Part shown: positions 46,979-56,431 of the stretch, piece after piece
Position numbering within the stretch: position 1 is the stretch's first letter
How the letters are laid out: each line of letters begins with the position of its first letter
Assembly: GCF_035920445.1 (NCBI RefSeq)
Contig: NZ_CP109162.1
Coordinates: forward strand, 124,001-188,000
Source of the DNA: Nocardia sp. NBC_01730
GTDB lineage: Bacteria > Actinomycetota > Actinomycetes > Mycobacteriales > Mycobacteriaceae
Reading direction: 5' to 3'
Length of the DNA stretch: 64,000 nucleotides
Position numbers and translations under genes: made by a program
The notes under the pieces: model-generated
Databases searched by the model: none
What the model saw: only the letters and a program-made list of their open reading frames with translations
What the model was told of the DNA's origin: nothing

Positions 46979-47855
46979 CGTGCTGGACAAGAACGGGCCC
47001 GCCATCCCGGTGGTGGAGAGCGAGACCGAGGAGCAGATCCTCGCCAGGGTGCGGACCAACGCCCGGCGTGCCCGCGTCCGGACCTGGGGCCTGCGCGCCG
47101 TGCTGGTGGCGCTGTGGCTCGGGGCGTGGGAGCTCACCGCGTCGGTGTGGATCGATCCCTTCTTCTACTCCAAGCCCTCGCTGATCTGGGCGCGTCTGGT
47201 CGAATGGTTCACCGAGGGAACTCAGTTCGGCTCGATCTGGCTGCAGATCTACACCACCGTGCAGGAGGCGGTGCTCGGTTTCGCGATCGGCACGGTGGCG
47301 GGCGTCGTGCTCGGTGTGCTGCTCGGCCGCAGCCGGTACTGGGCCGATGTGCTCGCGCCGTTCATCAAGGCGCTCAATGCCGTTCCGCGCATCGTGCTCG
47401 CTTCGCTGTTCATCATCTGGTTCGGTCTCGGACTGAGCTCGAAGGTCGCGACCGTTGTGGTGCTGGTGTTCTTCGCGGTCTTCTTCAACGCGTTCACCGG
47501 TGCGCGCGAGGTGGACGGCAATGTCATCAACAACGCCCGCATCCTCGGCGCGAGCCGGAGACAGGTGCTGGCGTCCATTGTGCTGCCGAGTGCCACCACC
47601 TGGATTCTGTCCAGTCTGCACACCGCCTTCGGCTTCGCCCTGATCGGCGCGGTCGTGGGCGAATACGCAGGTGCCAGCAAGGGTTTGGGCCTGCTGATCA
47701 GCAACGCCCAGGGCACCTTCGACTCGGCAGGCATCTACGCGGGCATGATCATCATCACGGTGATCGCGCTGATCGCCGAGTGGGCGATCGGCATGGCGGA
47801 GAACCGGCTGCTGAAATGGCGTCCGTCGCAGGCGACCTCGAACCACGGGATCTGA
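46968..47855 (+). CDS. ABC importer permease (SsuC/TauC type)
   Basis: 295 aa, overlapping the ATPase gene end. Six or so membrane segments. The conserved cytoplasmic EAA loop appears in FNAFTGAREVDGNVINNARILGASRRQVLASIVLPSATTWILSSL. The N-terminal 30 residues are hydrophilic. It forms the membrane channel of the importer with the ATPase upstream and the lipoprotein downstream. Confidence 0.92.
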   Translation: MSHDVLDKNGPAIPVVESETEEQILARVRTNARRARVRTWGLRAVLVALWLGAWELTASVWIDPFFYSKPSLIWARLVEWFTEGTQFGSIWLQIYTTVQEAVLGFAIGTVAGVVLGVLLGRSRYWADVLAPFIKALNAVPRIVLASLFIIWFGLGLSSKVATVVVLVFFAVFFNAFTGAREVDGNVINNARILGASRRQVLASIVLPSATTWILSSLHTAFGFALIGAVVGEYAGASKGLGLLISNAQGTFDSAGIYAGMIIITVIALIAEWAIGMAENRLLKWRPSQATSNHGI

Positions 47856-47857
47856 CC

Positions 47858-48910
47858 ATGAGCTACCGCAAGCATCTGGCGCTCGTCGTCGTCGCGGTCG
47901 CGGCACTGCTGCTGGCCACGGGATGCCGGGACTCCCGCAGCATTCCGATGTCCGACGGCCGACCGCAGATCACCATTATGGTCGGCGGGCTGGAGAAGGT
48001 GATCTACCTGCCTGCCATGCTCACCCAGCAGCTCGGCTTCTTCGAACGCAACGACATCGATGTGAAGCTGCTCGGCGAGCAGTCCGGCGCCACCGCCGAA
48101 ACCGCGCTGCTCACCGGCGACGTGCAGGGCGTGGTCGGGTTCTACGACCACACCATCGATCTGCAGGCCAAGGACCAGTGCATCCGCTCGGTGGTGCAGC
48201 TGTCCGACGTACCTGGCGAGGTCGAGTTGGTGTCGGCGGCGGACGCGGCGTCCATCACCTCGGTGGCCGATCTGCGCGGCAAGAAGCTGGGCGTGACCTC
48301 GCTCGGTTCCTCGACCGACTTCCTCACCCAGGCGCTCACCGGCCAGGAGGGCATGTCCACCGCCGACTACACGCGCGTGAAAGTCGGTGCGGGACAGACG
48401 TTCATCGCGGGCATGAACCACGACGGCATCGACGCGGGCATGACCACCGACCCGACCGTCGCGCAGATGCTGAACTCCGGCGAGGCGCGAATCCTGGTCG
48501 ACATGCGCACCGAAGAGGGCACCAGGGCGGCGCTCGGCGGGCTGTATCCGGCGTCCTCGCTGTACATGAACTGCGCGACGATCGATGCCCATCCGGACAT
48601 CATCGGCAAGCTCGCCGCGGCGTTCGTGCAGACGTTGCAGTGGATCAAGGCGCACACGCCGGAGGAGATCGCGGCGAAGATGCCGTCGCAGTACGCCAGT
48701 GCGGGCAAGGACCTCTACGTCCAGTCGATTCGTGACTCGATCGGCATGTTCAACGGCGACGGTCTGATGAAACCCGAAGGCGCGCAAAACGTTCTGGACA
48801 TTCTCGGCAAATACTCGAAGAACGTGCGACCCGTGCGCGATCGCATCGACCTGTCCGAGACATACACCACGAAGTTCGTGGAGGACGCGTTGCGCGTGCC
48901 GCAGCAGTAG
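47858..48910 (+). CDS. ABC importer substrate-binding lipoprotein (NMT1/SsuA type)
   Basis: 350 aa from ATG 47858, three bases after the permease stop. The signal ends in LLLATGC (lipid-attached cysteine near residue 23). The mature protein has the NMT1/SsuA features TIMVGGLEKVIYLPAMLTQQLGFFERNDIDVKLLG, TALLTGDVQGVVGFYDHTIDLQAK and VADLRGKKLGVTSLGSSTDFLTQALT. Substrate unknown. The divergent CitA/DcuS-type kinase suggests an organic acid; this is inference, since most NMT1-like proteins bind sulfonates, aromatic acids or thiamine precursors. Confidence 0.92.
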   Translation: MSYRKHLALVVVAVAALLLATGCRDSRSIPMSDGRPQITIMVGGLEKVIYLPAMLTQQLGFFERNDIDVKLLGEQSGATAETALLTGDVQGVVGFYDHTIDLQAKDQCIRSVVQLSDVPGEVELVSAADAASITSVADLRGKKLGVTSLGSSTDFLTQALTGQEGMSTADYTRVKVGAGQTFIAGMNHDGIDAGMTTDPTVAQMLNSGEARILVDMRTEEGTRAALGGLYPASSLYMNCATIDAHPDIIGKLAAAFVQTLQWIKAHTPEEIAAKMPSQYASAGKDLYVQSIRDSIGMFNGDGLMKPEGAQNVLDILGKYSKNVRPVRDRIDLSETYTTKFVEDALRVPQQ

Positions 48911-48930
48911 CGCGCGTCGTTCCGGATATC

Positions 48931-48975
48931 CGGCGAGCCGCCCGAGGGCCACTACGGCGCTCGGGCGGCTCGCCG
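48931..48975 (+). terminator. Strong terminator of the ABC importer operon
   Basis: A 16-bp perfect stem (48931-48946 and 48960-48975; arm GGCGAGCCGCCCGAG) with a 13-base loop starts 20 bases after the stop. A perfect palindrome CCGGATATCCGG (48922-48933) abuts it. No T-run, as is usual here. Confidence 0.75.
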
Positions 48976-49148
48976 CGGTCGAAGCCGGCGGCGCGATCGG
49001 TGCGCCGTCGAATGCTCGCCGACTCCGCGCGCTGCCCGACATGCCCACCCTGATCCATCGCCCGAGGGTCGAGCCGCCATTCGGCCTGTCCGGATCTGTG
49101 GGGTGTATGTCCTTGCCGACATGCCCTCGTGGGCTCGAGACTGGGTTC

Positions 49149-50234
49149 ATGAAGGCAAGCGATGACGTCGTGGTGGCGGTATCGGACGGTGTGCTGATGC
49201 TCGACGTCGCCGGACCCGTCCAGGTGCTGCACTGGGCAGGGCACCGGATCCGATTCGCCTCGCCCGACGGTGCGCCGGTGCGCACCGACGTGAGGGTGCC
49301 GCTCGGCGTCGACGGCGCGCTCGGCGACGTGGGTGGCTCGGTCGAAACCTTGGTGGTGCCGGGATATTCGCCGGAGGACCGCGTTCCGGCCGCGCTCGTG
49401 GACGCGGTGCGGACGGTCGGCGGTGCGTCCCGCCGGGTGGCGTCGGTGTGCACCGGCGCGTTCGTGCTCGCCGAAGCGGGTCTGCTCGACGGACGGCGTG
49501 CCACCACACACTGGCTGGCATGTGCTGAACTGGCACAGCGGTTCCCGCGCGTTCGAGTCGACGCCGATGCCATCTACCTGCGGGATGGGCCGATCATCAC
49601 CTCCGCGGGCGTCACCGCGGGCATCGACATGGCGCTGGCCCTCGTGGAGGAGGAGCACGGCGCCGAGCTCGCCCGCACGCTGGCCAAGCACCTCGTCGTG
49701 TTCCTGCATCGGCCCGGCGGGCAGTCGCAGTTCAGCGTGCGCACGAGCATCGCGACACCGCGCACCGACGGGCTGCGTCGAGTGGTGGACGCGGTGGTCG
49801 AGAACCTGTCCGCGGATCACAGCCTTGCCGCGATGGCCGCTCGCGGCGCGCTCAGCGAGCGCCACCTGAGCAGGTTGTTTCGGCAGGAGATCGGCATGAC
49901 TCCTGGGCAGTACGTCAAGCAGGTGCGGCTCGAGGCCGCGCAGGCGCTGCTCGAATCCGGCGACGAGCCGATGGCGGCCGTGGCCCGCCACAGCGGGTTC
50001 GGCTCGGAGGAGACGATGCGCCGCACCTTCCTCGAATTGCTCGGCACCACGCCGAGCGACTATCGCAGGCGATTCCGCGCGCCGACGACATCGAAGCTCA
50101 GGCGCTGGCCGATAGGCGCAAGGCTCCACCGGGGAGCCTGGCCGGTGAGATCCTGCGCCAACGCCACCCCGAGCTGCCCTCGCTCACCTGGGACGCCATC
50201 CTGGCATCGAGCGGCTGGGGCGACTGACCGGTGA
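49149..50234 (+). CDS. GlxA-family AraC-type regulator
   Basis: 361 aa from ATG 49149. The N-terminal DJ-1/PfpI-like domain has VAVSDGVLMLDVAGPVQVLHWAG and the nucleophile-elbow-like VASVCTGAFVLAEAGLLDGRRATTHW. The C-terminal AraC helix-turn-helix reads AARGALSERHLSRLFRQEIGMTPGQYVKQVRLEAAQALLESG, ending in SDYRRRF. The 45 residues after that are arginine-, serine- and proline-rich and look like a frame-shifted tail (see findings). The target genes are not evident. Confidence 0.88.
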   Translation: MKASDDVVVAVSDGVLMLDVAGPVQVLHWAGHRIRFASPDGAPVRTDVRVPLGVDGALGDVGGSVETLVVPGYSPEDRVPAALVDAVRTVGGASRRVASVCTGAFVLAEAGLLDGRRATTHWLACAELAQRFPRVRVDADAIYLRDGPIITSAGVTAGIDMALALVEEEHGAELARTLAKHLVVFLHRPGGQSQFSVRTSIATPRTDGLRRVVDAVVENLSADHSLAAMAARGALSERHLSRLFRQEIGMTPGQYVKQVRLEAAQALLESGDEPMAAVARHSGFGSEETMRRTFLELLGTTPSDYRRRFRAPTTSKLRRWPIGARLHRGAWPVRSCANATPSCPRSPGTPSWHRAAGATDR

Positions 50235-50298
50235 ATAATGCTGGGCGGCAACGTCTTCGGGTGTTCACAGCCTTCAAGGGTGCCTCGCGTCGCGTGGC

Positions 50299-51069
50299 TC
50301 AGGTGTTGGCCGAGGCGGCCGCCGCGGACTCTGTCGTGTTGAGTTCGGCCTTCCACTGCCGGAAGCCCTCCTCGGTGCGACCGAGGCGCCAATAGCCGGA
50401 AATCGACGCGGCCCATTCGGCGGGCACGCCGTGTTCCCTGCGCACGTAGCGGCGCAGATCGTGCATGACGGCCTGTGCCTCGCCGTGGATGAAGACCTGG
50501 ACCTGCCCCGGCGCCCACGGCGCCTGGCGGACGGTCTCCGCGAGCAGTTCGCCCGGCGGGCGGAGGCCGCGGTGCAGCCAGGTGAGCTCGACGCCGTCCG
50601 GCTTCTTCAGCGGCAGCTCGTCATCGGGGCCCGCGACCTCGACGAACGCGAGCCCGGCCGCGTCGGCATCCATCGCCTCCATGGCGGTCGCGATGGCGGG
50701 CAGCGCCGCCTCGTCACCGGCCAACAGGTGCCAGTCGGCGTCCGAGCGCGGGGAGTAGGCGCCGCCTGGGCCGTAGAGGTCGATGGTCTCGCCCGGCTGT
50801 ACCGAGGCCGCCCACGGTCCCGCGATCCCCTCCGCGCCGTGGAAGACGAAATCCGCGGCGATCTCCCCGGCGGCCTGGTCCACCGAGCGAACGGTGTAGG
50901 TGCGCACCACCTCGCTCCCGTCACGCGGGAAGATGAATTTCACGTACGAGTCGGTGAACTCGCTGGGCTGGTACGTGGCGAAACCGGGGCCGCCGAGGTG
51001 GACGCGGATCAGGTGCGGGGTCAGCCATTCGGTGCGTTGCACCGTGAGGGTGGTGCGGGGTCGTGCCAT
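50299..51069 (-). CDS. Siderophore-interacting protein (ferric-siderophore reductase)
   Basis: 256 aa from ATG 51069; AGGTTCC lies upstream. The FAD-binding motif is RTYTVRSVDQAAGEIAADFVFHG, followed by GPWAASVQPGETIDLYGPGGAYSP and the NAD(P)H part with LAGDEAALPAIATAMEAM and HGEAQAVMHDLRRYVRREHGV. The C-terminal SGYWRLGRTEEGFRQWKAEL is the usual end of the SIP family. It reduces ferric siderophores in the cytoplasm. A candidate IdeR box lies just upstream. Confidence 0.92.
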   Translation of the reverse strand: MARPRTTLTVQRTEWLTPHLIRVHLGGPGFATYQPSEFTDSYVKFIFPRDGSEVVRTYTVRSVDQAAGEIAADFVFHGAEGIAGPWAASVQPGETIDLYGPGGAYSPRSDADWHLLAGDEAALPAIATAMEAMDADAAGLAFVEVAGPDDELPLKKPDGVELTWLHRGLRPPGELLAETVRQAPWAPGQVQVFIHGEAQAVMHDLRRYVRREHGVPAEWAASISGYWRLGRTEEGFRQWKAELNTTESAAAASANT

Positions 51070-51092
51070 AGGGAACCTCCGACAGTTCGTAG

Positions 51093-51118
51093 TAATTAGG
51101 ATTACCTTACTCAGGTTA
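51093..51118. promoter_or_regulatory. Candidate IdeR/DtxR iron box
   Basis: TAATTAGGATTACCTTACTCAGG lies 24 bases or more upstream of the siderophore-interacting protein start. It resembles the DtxR/IdeR consensus TTAGGTTAGGCTAACCTAA at 11-12 of 19 positions in either orientation. The AT-rich setting and the gene it precedes make iron repression plausible. Confidence 0.5.
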
Positions 51119-51237
51119 CCTGCGTTTCGGCTCAGGCCGCGGACTCGATCAGGCTCGCGTCGGCGGCCGACCTCAACGGCAGGCACCGGCTGCGCGATTC
51201 GCTGACCGATCACGGCTTCCGACTGCACTGAAGCGGG

Positions 51238-52230
51238 TCAGGCCGCGACCTTCTCCTTGATCAATTCGAACGAGCGGACGCGGTCGTCGATGTTGTAGAC
51301 GAGCGTGTTGATCATCAGCTCGTCGGCGTCGGTGCGCCGCAGCAGGTCGTCGAGCTGAGCGCGCACGGTCTGCGGCGAGCCGAGCAATTGTCCGGCCCTG
51401 CGCTGCTCGATGAACGCGCGCTCGCGCTCGGAAGGCCGGAACGCGGCCGCCTCCTCCTGGCTCGCCAGCGCCTGCGGCCTGCCGCTCACCAGGTTCAGGA
51501 AGGCGAGGTCGCGGGGCACGGCGAGGGTTTCGGCGCGCTCGTCGGTGTCGGCGCAGATCGCGGCGACCGCGACCATCGCGTGCGGGCGCTCCAGCTGTGC
51601 CGACGGCCGGAAGTGCTCGCGGTAGAGCGCCAGCGCGGACTCGGTGTTGGCCGGGCTGATGTGGTGGGCGAAGGCGAACGGCAGGCCGAGCACCGCGGCG
51701 ACCTGGGCGCTGTAGCCGCTGGAGCCGAGCAGCCAGACCTCAGGCTCCTCGCCACGACCGGGCGTCGCGGCGATGCCACCGGGATCGGGGCCGCGGAAGT
51801 AGCCGAGTAAGGCCGCCAGTTCCCGGGGGAACGACGCCGCCGACAGTCCGTCCTCGGTCCGGCGCAGCGCGCGGGCGGTCGCCTGGTCGGTGCCTGGCGC
51901 CCGCCCGATGCCCAGGTCGACCCGTCCAGGATGCAGCGCGTGCAGGGTGCCGAACTGTTCGGCGACCACCAGCGGCGCGTGGTTGGGCAGCATCACCCCG
52001 CCGGAACCCACCCGGATGGTCGTGGTGGCGGCCGCCAGGTGGGCGAGCAGCACGCTCGGCGCCGAGCTGGCGATACCCGGCATGTTGTGGTGTTCGGCGA
52101 CCCAGAAGCGGTGATAGCCCACCGCCTCGGTACGCCGCGCCAATTCGGTGGTCGCGTCGAGCCCCTCGCCGACGGTGCGGCCGGATTGCACCGGCGCGAG
52201 ATCCAGTACGGACAGCGGGACGTCGATCAT
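51238..52230 (-). CDS. LLM-class flavin-dependent oxidoreductase
   Basis: 330 aa from ATG 52230 behind TTGGAGGAG. The luciferase-like barrel is clear: [65 protein letters not shown], then [37 protein letters not shown] and [26 protein letters not shown]. This is the subgroup named after alkanal-monooxygenase-like proteins of unknown substrate that use FMN (or possibly F420). The gene stands alone. Confidence 0.92.
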   Translation of the reverse strand: MIDVPLSVLDLAPVQSGRTVGEGLDATTELARRTEAVGYHRFWVAEHHNMPGIASSAPSVLLAHLAAATTTIRVGSGGVMLPNHAPLVVAEQFGTLHALHPGRVDLGIGRAPGTDQATARALRRTEDGLSAASFPRELAALLGYFRGPDPGGIAATPGRGEEPEVWLLGSSGYSAQVAAVLGLPFAFAHHISPANTESALALYREHFRPSAQLERPHAMVAVAAICADTDERAETLAVPRDLAFLNLVSGRPQALASQEEAAAFRPSERERAFIEQRRAGQLLGSPQTVRAQLDDLLRRTDADELMINTLVYNIDDRVRSFELIKEKVAA

Positions 52231-52297
52231 GAGTCTCCTCCAAGGTGCGATCGCCAGTCCCAACACTCGGTGAGCCCGGCGTATTTCGCGCGCCGCC

Positions 52298-53485
52298 TCA
52301 GCGCCGTGCGATCGCACGGAACACGTCGACGGTCTCCTGCTCGTCCTGGGTGGTCCCGTGATCGCTGAGTTTCACGATGACCGTGCCGCTCGGCGGGTCG
52401 ACGTAGATGTACTGCCCATAGACCCCCACTGCCGAGATGTCCTGGCCGCTTCCGCCCGTGGGGTGCCACCACTGCGCCCCATAGCGCCAGTCGCCGACCT
52501 GGTGCGGCGCCGGGATGCGGATGCGCTCGAGCCACGCGGGCGGCACGATCTGCGCGTCGCCGACCCGCCCGCCGTCCAGCACCAGCCTGCCGATCTTGGC
52601 GAAGTCGCGGGCGGTGGCGTCGAGGCAGCAGAACGCTTTCTCCTGTCCGCCCGCGCGGTCGAGGTTCCACAGCGCGTCGTCCTGCGCGCCGATCGGACCC
52701 CAGATGTCGCGCTGCAACAGTTCGCTCAGCGGTAGCCCCTCGACCTTCGCCAGCGCCATGCCGAGTAGCTGGGTGTCCACACTGCGGTACTCGCCCTCGC
52801 TCCCGGGGATGAACCGCAGGCCGCGATGCGCGTGGACGAAGCCGGCCAGATCCTCGGTGAGGTACATCCGGGCGGTCCCGGTCAGCGGCATGTACTTGTT
52901 GTAGTTCTCCGAGACGTCGACGCCGGAGGTCATGTCGAGCAGGTCTCGGATGGTGACGGTGTCGTATTCGCCGCCGGTGGTCAGCTCCGGCAGGATCTCC
53001 ACCAGTCGATCGTCCTCGCGCAGCTTCCCCGCGTCGACGGCCCGGCCGGTCAGCAGCGACACGACCGACTTCGCCACCGACCATGAGGACTGGCGCGACG
53101 TCGCCTCGACGCCGTCGCGGTACCACTCGTGGGTCAGCGCGCCGCCGCGCAGAACCAGGAACGAGTTGGTGTGCGTGGTGTCGAGGAACTGTGCGACCGA
53201 AACCCGCGAACCGCGCCACGGAACCGTGTCCGGCAGCGGCTCGGTCCCGACGGGCAGCGGGCGTGGGGTGGGGGAGGCGGCCACGGTCCGGCTCGTGAAC
53301 AGTTCGCCCTGGATGGAAGGCGGAGTCGTCATGAGCCGCAGCAGCGTCGGCGGCGAGGGGATATGCAGCACTGTTGTCGCCGCGAACGCCGCGCCGATCA
53401 GGACGACGATGACCGCGCCGAGGGCGACCACTGCGCGAAGTGCGTAGTGGCGTCGTCGCGGCCGCTGGGTGGGCTGTTCGGTCAT
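52298..53485 (-). CDS. Membrane-anchored serine hydrolase, beta-lactamase/class C type
   Basis: 395 aa. A single N-terminal hydrophobic segment ([21 protein letters not shown]) anchors or secretes the protein. The SxxK motif is [12 protein letters not shown], the second motif YRSVDTQ stands where class C enzymes have YxN, and [13 protein letters not shown] leads to a C-terminal strand region. It is closer to esterase/6-aminohexanoate-hydrolase-type members ([19 protein letters not shown]) than to true beta-lactamases. It probably hydrolyses an ester or peptide outside the membrane. Confidence 0.88.
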   Translation of the reverse strand: MTEQPTQRPRRRHYALRAVVALGAVIVVLIGAAFAATTVLHIPSPPTLLRLMTTPPSIQGELFTSRTVAASPTPRPLPVGTEPLPDTVPWRGSRVSVAQFLDTTHTNSFLVLRGGALTHEWYRDGVEATSRQSSWSVAKSVVSLLTGRAVDAGKLREDDRLVEILPELTTGGEYDTVTIRDLLDMTSGVDVSENYNKYMPLTGTARMYLTEDLAGFVHAHRGLRFIPGSEGEYRSVDTQLLGMALAKVEGLPLSELLQRDIWGPIGAQDDALWNLDRAGGQEKAFCCLDATARDFAKIGRLVLDGGRVGDAQIVPPAWLERIRIPAPHQVGDWRYGAQWWHPTGGSGQDISAVGVYGQYIYVDPPSGTVIVKLSDHGTTQDEQETVDVFRAIARR

Positions 53486-53779
53486 GAGCGGCGCTCGACC
53501 CGCATGGCCCGCACCGGTGTGCTGATCATTCGCCGTAGCCCATCCTCGCCGAAGCCATCAGTGATGACACCGATGATGGCATGGTGGACGGTTGGTCGGG
53601 AAGGCTTCGCCAGGCCCGGCGTTCGGCCGGGAGCATCGGGCAGTGCGGCGGGCGCGTGGCGGCGCGGGCCGGTAGCGTGACCGTGATCGATGCCGAACAG
53701 GCGACGATCCGACGCCATGTGGTCGGCGCACCGAGCGACGATCCCGGCGTCCCTGCTGTAAGAGGGGAAGGACCGCACG

Positions 53780-55213
53780 ATGACAGCCTCCGACCGTCAA
53801 CTCCAGGACACGGGGCCGCTGAGCTCGGCGGACTCCGGCGACTCGGAAGGCTACGCACGGGGGCTGAGTCCGCGCACCATCCAGATGATCGCCATCGGTG
53901 GCGCGATCGGCACCGGCTTGTTCTACGGCGCGGGTGGCGCGATCGAGCAGGCCGGACCCGGACTGATCTTGGCTTATCTGGCCGCGGGTGTAGTCATCTT
54001 CGTGATCATGCGGGCGCTCGGAGAGCTGTTGACCTATCGCCCCGTCTCGGGCAGCTTCGCCGAGTACGCGCACGAATTCCTGGGCCGCTTCGCCGGATTC
54101 GTGACCGGCTGGTCGTATTGGGCCGTGTGGGTTGCCACCTGCATGGCCGAGATCACCGTGGCGGGCAAGTATGTGCAGTACTGGTTCGACATCGAACCGT
54201 GGATCACCGCGCTGGTCGTGCTCGCGGTGATGTTCGGCGCGAACCTGATCTCGGTGCGGCTGTTCGGCGAGGGCGAGTTCTGGTTCTCCACCATCAAGGT
54301 CACCGCGATCGTCGGCATGATCCTGCTCGGCATCGGCGTGCTGCTGTTCGGTTTCGGCCATGCCGCCGACCCGACCGTCACGAACCTGTGGGCCGTGGGC
54401 GGCGTGTTCCCCAACGGCATCGGACAGTCACTGCTGGTGCTGCAGATCGTGTTGTTCGCCTATGTCGGTGTCGAGTTGGTCGGCGTCACGGCCGGGGAGG
54501 CTCGGGAACCGCGCAAGACCCTGCGCAAGGCGATCAACACGCTGCCGATGCGCATCGGCCTGTTCTACGTCGGTGCGCTCGTGGTGATCATGTCGGTGTC
54601 CAGTTGGCGCAACTTCCACGCGGGCAAGAGTCCGTTCGTGGAGGTTTTCGAGCAGATCGGCATTCCCGGAGCGGCGGGCATCATCAACTTCGTGCTGCTC
54701 ACCGCGGCGCTGTCGTCCTGCAACTCGGGCATCTACTCGACCGGCCGCATGCTGCGCACTCTGTCGCTGCACGGCGAGGCGCCTGGCCGGCTGAACAAAC
54801 TGAGCGCGAACGCGGTGCCTTACGCCGGGATCACCGCGTCGGCGGCTGCGATGGTGATCGGCGTGATCGTCAATATCATCTCCCCGGACAAGGCGTTCGC
54901 CTACATCACCTCGGTGTCGACCATCGGCATCATCTTCGTCTGGGGCATCATCCTGGTCTGCCACCTGCTTTATCGGGCCAAGGTCGCGCGTGGTGAACTC
55001 CCCGCGAGCGACTACCGGCTGCCTGCCGCGCCCTACACCACCGTGCTGGCGTTGGCCTTCCTCGGTCTGGTGGTCGTGCTGCTTTTCTTCACCGACAGCG
55101 GGCGGACGGCGCTCGCGGTCGGCGTGGTGTGGGCGGCGTTGGTGTCGGCTGGCTACCTGGCGCTGAACAAGCTCGGAAAGTCCAGCGCAGCAACTGATTC
55201 TGTGGACCGCTAG
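53780..55213 (+). CDS. Amino-acid permease (AAT subfamily, GabP/AnsP/CycA type)
   Basis: 477 aa from ATG 53780, with AAGGA upstream. The N-terminal motif RGLSPRTIQMIAIGGAIGTGLFYGAGGAIEQAGPGLILAYLAAG is the TM1 signature of the AAT subfamily, and AYVGVELVGVTAGEAREPRKTLRKAINTLPMRI the conserved TM6-7 loop. Twelve membrane segments. It is a proton-coupled uptake system for an amino acid such as GABA, asparagine or D-serine; the exact one is not predicted. Confidence 0.92.
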   Translation: MTASDRQLQDTGPLSSADSGDSEGYARGLSPRTIQMIAIGGAIGTGLFYGAGGAIEQAGPGLILAYLAAGVVIFVIMRALGELLTYRPVSGSFAEYAHEFLGRFAGFVTGWSYWAVWVATCMAEITVAGKYVQYWFDIEPWITALVVLAVMFGANLISVRLFGEGEFWFSTIKVTAIVGMILLGIGVLLFGFGHAADPTVTNLWAVGGVFPNGIGQSLLVLQIVLFAYVGVELVGVTAGEAREPRKTLRKAINTLPMRIGLFYVGALVVIMSVSSWRNFHAGKSPFVEVFEQIGIPGAAGIINFVLLTAALSSCNSGIYSTGRMLRTLSLHGEAPGRLNKLSANAVPYAGITASAAAMVIGVIVNIISPDKAFAYITSVSTIGIIFVWGIILVCHLLYRAKVARGELPASDYRLPAAPYTTVLALAFLGLVVVLLFFTDSGRTALAVGVVWAALVSAGYLALNKLGKSSAATDSVDR

Positions 55214-55288
55214 CCGGAGGGTTCAATCGCAGAGAACCGCGAGGCACTGCGGTGGTGGCTGCATGTTTTGTCCACCTCGCCTGCGCCG

Positions 55289-55654
55289 CTACGCCGTGAG
55301 GAACAGCGCGGTGGCCGCGATCGCCTCCACCGCGCAATAGAACCAATTGGGGTAGAAGGCCGTTCGTTCGTCGAGTGCCGCGGACAGCACCCGACCCACC
55401 GCCATACCCGCCAGCGCAGCGCCGACGGTGACCATGATCCCGGCGCGCAGCGATCCGACATCCAGTGCCGCTACGGCGAGCACGGCCGCCATTGCGAGGC
55501 CGAAGCCGCCGTAGACGGCGCGCACCTCGTAGCGTGCGCTCGGTGCGGTGAGCTGAATGCCGAACGGCTGGATCAGCACGGTCGGCGCGATCAGCGCATA
55601 GGCGCCCATCGCCAGAAAGAACGCCCCGATGATCACGCACATGCCGAGAGCCAC
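55289..55654 (-). CDS. DUF4345-family membrane protein
   Basis: 121 aa from GTG 55654, which sits five bases after TTGGAGGAAACA; a TTG at 55666 would overlap that ribosome-binding site. Four hydrophobic segments. FGIQLTAPSARYEVRAVYGGFGLAMAAVL is the family's conserved core (ARYEVRAVYGG). The function is unknown. Small monocistronic unit. Confidence 0.8.
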   Translation of the reverse strand: MALGMCVIIGAFFLAMGAYALIAPTVLIQPFGIQLTAPSARYEVRAVYGGFGLAMAAVLAVAALDVGSLRAGIMVTVGAALAGMAVGRVLSAALDERTAFYPNWFYCAVEAIAATALFLTA

Positions 55655-55844
55655 TGTTTCCTCCAAGTCCAGGTTCGGTCAGGAGCCTCAGCATGCGCCG
55701 GATTCCGGTGTCGCCACTTCCGAAAACCAGCTGTCTGTGCCACCGCCGTGGGTGAAAGGTGGGCTGCTCACCGAGGCGGCATTCGGTGAGCAGCCCTGTC
55801 GGTGCACCGCCGGTGCCGTATCCGGCAGTCCGCCGGTGCGCCGT

Positions 55845-56431
55845 TCAACGGGGCGGATCCGCCCTGGTTCGTGGTGGCGGCTCCGCGTCGAGGTAGGCCA
55901 TCTCCTCGTCGGTGAGCAGGCGGGAACGGATCAGGAAGCGCACCCCTTCGGGCGCTTCGAGGGAAAAATCCGCTGCCCCGTCCCGGCACCACGTCGACGG
56001 TGAGGTGGGTGTGGCGCCAGTACTCGTACTGGTCGGCGCTCATCCAGAACGGGGTGTCCGTACCGAGGTGGCCGAGCAGCACGTCCGATGCGCCCACCCG
56101 GAACTCGCCGCGGCGACCGCCAGAGCCTCGAGGTTCGCCTCGATCCGGTCGGCGATCTTGTTGAGGATGTTGGCACGCTCGGTGGCCGACGTGCGTCCCC
56201 ACCCGTCGGACGCCCGGTGCGCGGCATCGAGAGCGAGATCGACATCGGCCGCCGACGATCGCGCCACCGCACAGAACGTCGCTCCGTCCACCAGGGAAGG
56301 ATTCTCGAAGTAACGGCCCTCGACCGGGGCGGTCCATTCGCCGCCGATGAAATTCTCGTAGCGCGTGGCGCATTCGACGACGCTGCCTTCGGTTCCCGGC
56401 TTTGCGTAGCGGGGTTGGTGACGAACACCGC
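55845..56431 (-). pseudogene. Aldehyde dehydrogenase N-terminus fused to DUF779 C-terminus by deletion, with frameshift
   Basis: From 56431 to about 56110 the minus strand encodes the start of a NAD aldehyde dehydrogenase: [51 protein letters not shown] and [19 protein letters not shown] (about 95 residues of about 500). At about 56110 it switches frame to the C-terminal half of a DUF779 protein: [39 protein letters not shown] run of five A (plus strand 55964-55968) then shifts the frame before the rest (SLEAPEGVRFLIRSRLLTDEEMAYLD). In mycobacteria and relatives these two genes are adjacent, so a single deletion removed about 1.5 kb between them. Confidence 0.75.

Noticed and set aside
45840..47137. 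Extension of the histidine kinase through the 66-bp repeat and the ABC genes
   Set aside because: The frame is open because of repeat length and GC bias; the conserved kinase N-terminus starts at 45835 and the rest overlaps real plus-strand genes.
53482..53778. 98-codon minus-strand frame upstream of the serine hydrolase
   Set aside because: No recognisable family, weak codon bias, overlaps the hydrolase start; part (HHAIIGVITDGFGEDG) looks protein-like but evidence is insufficient.
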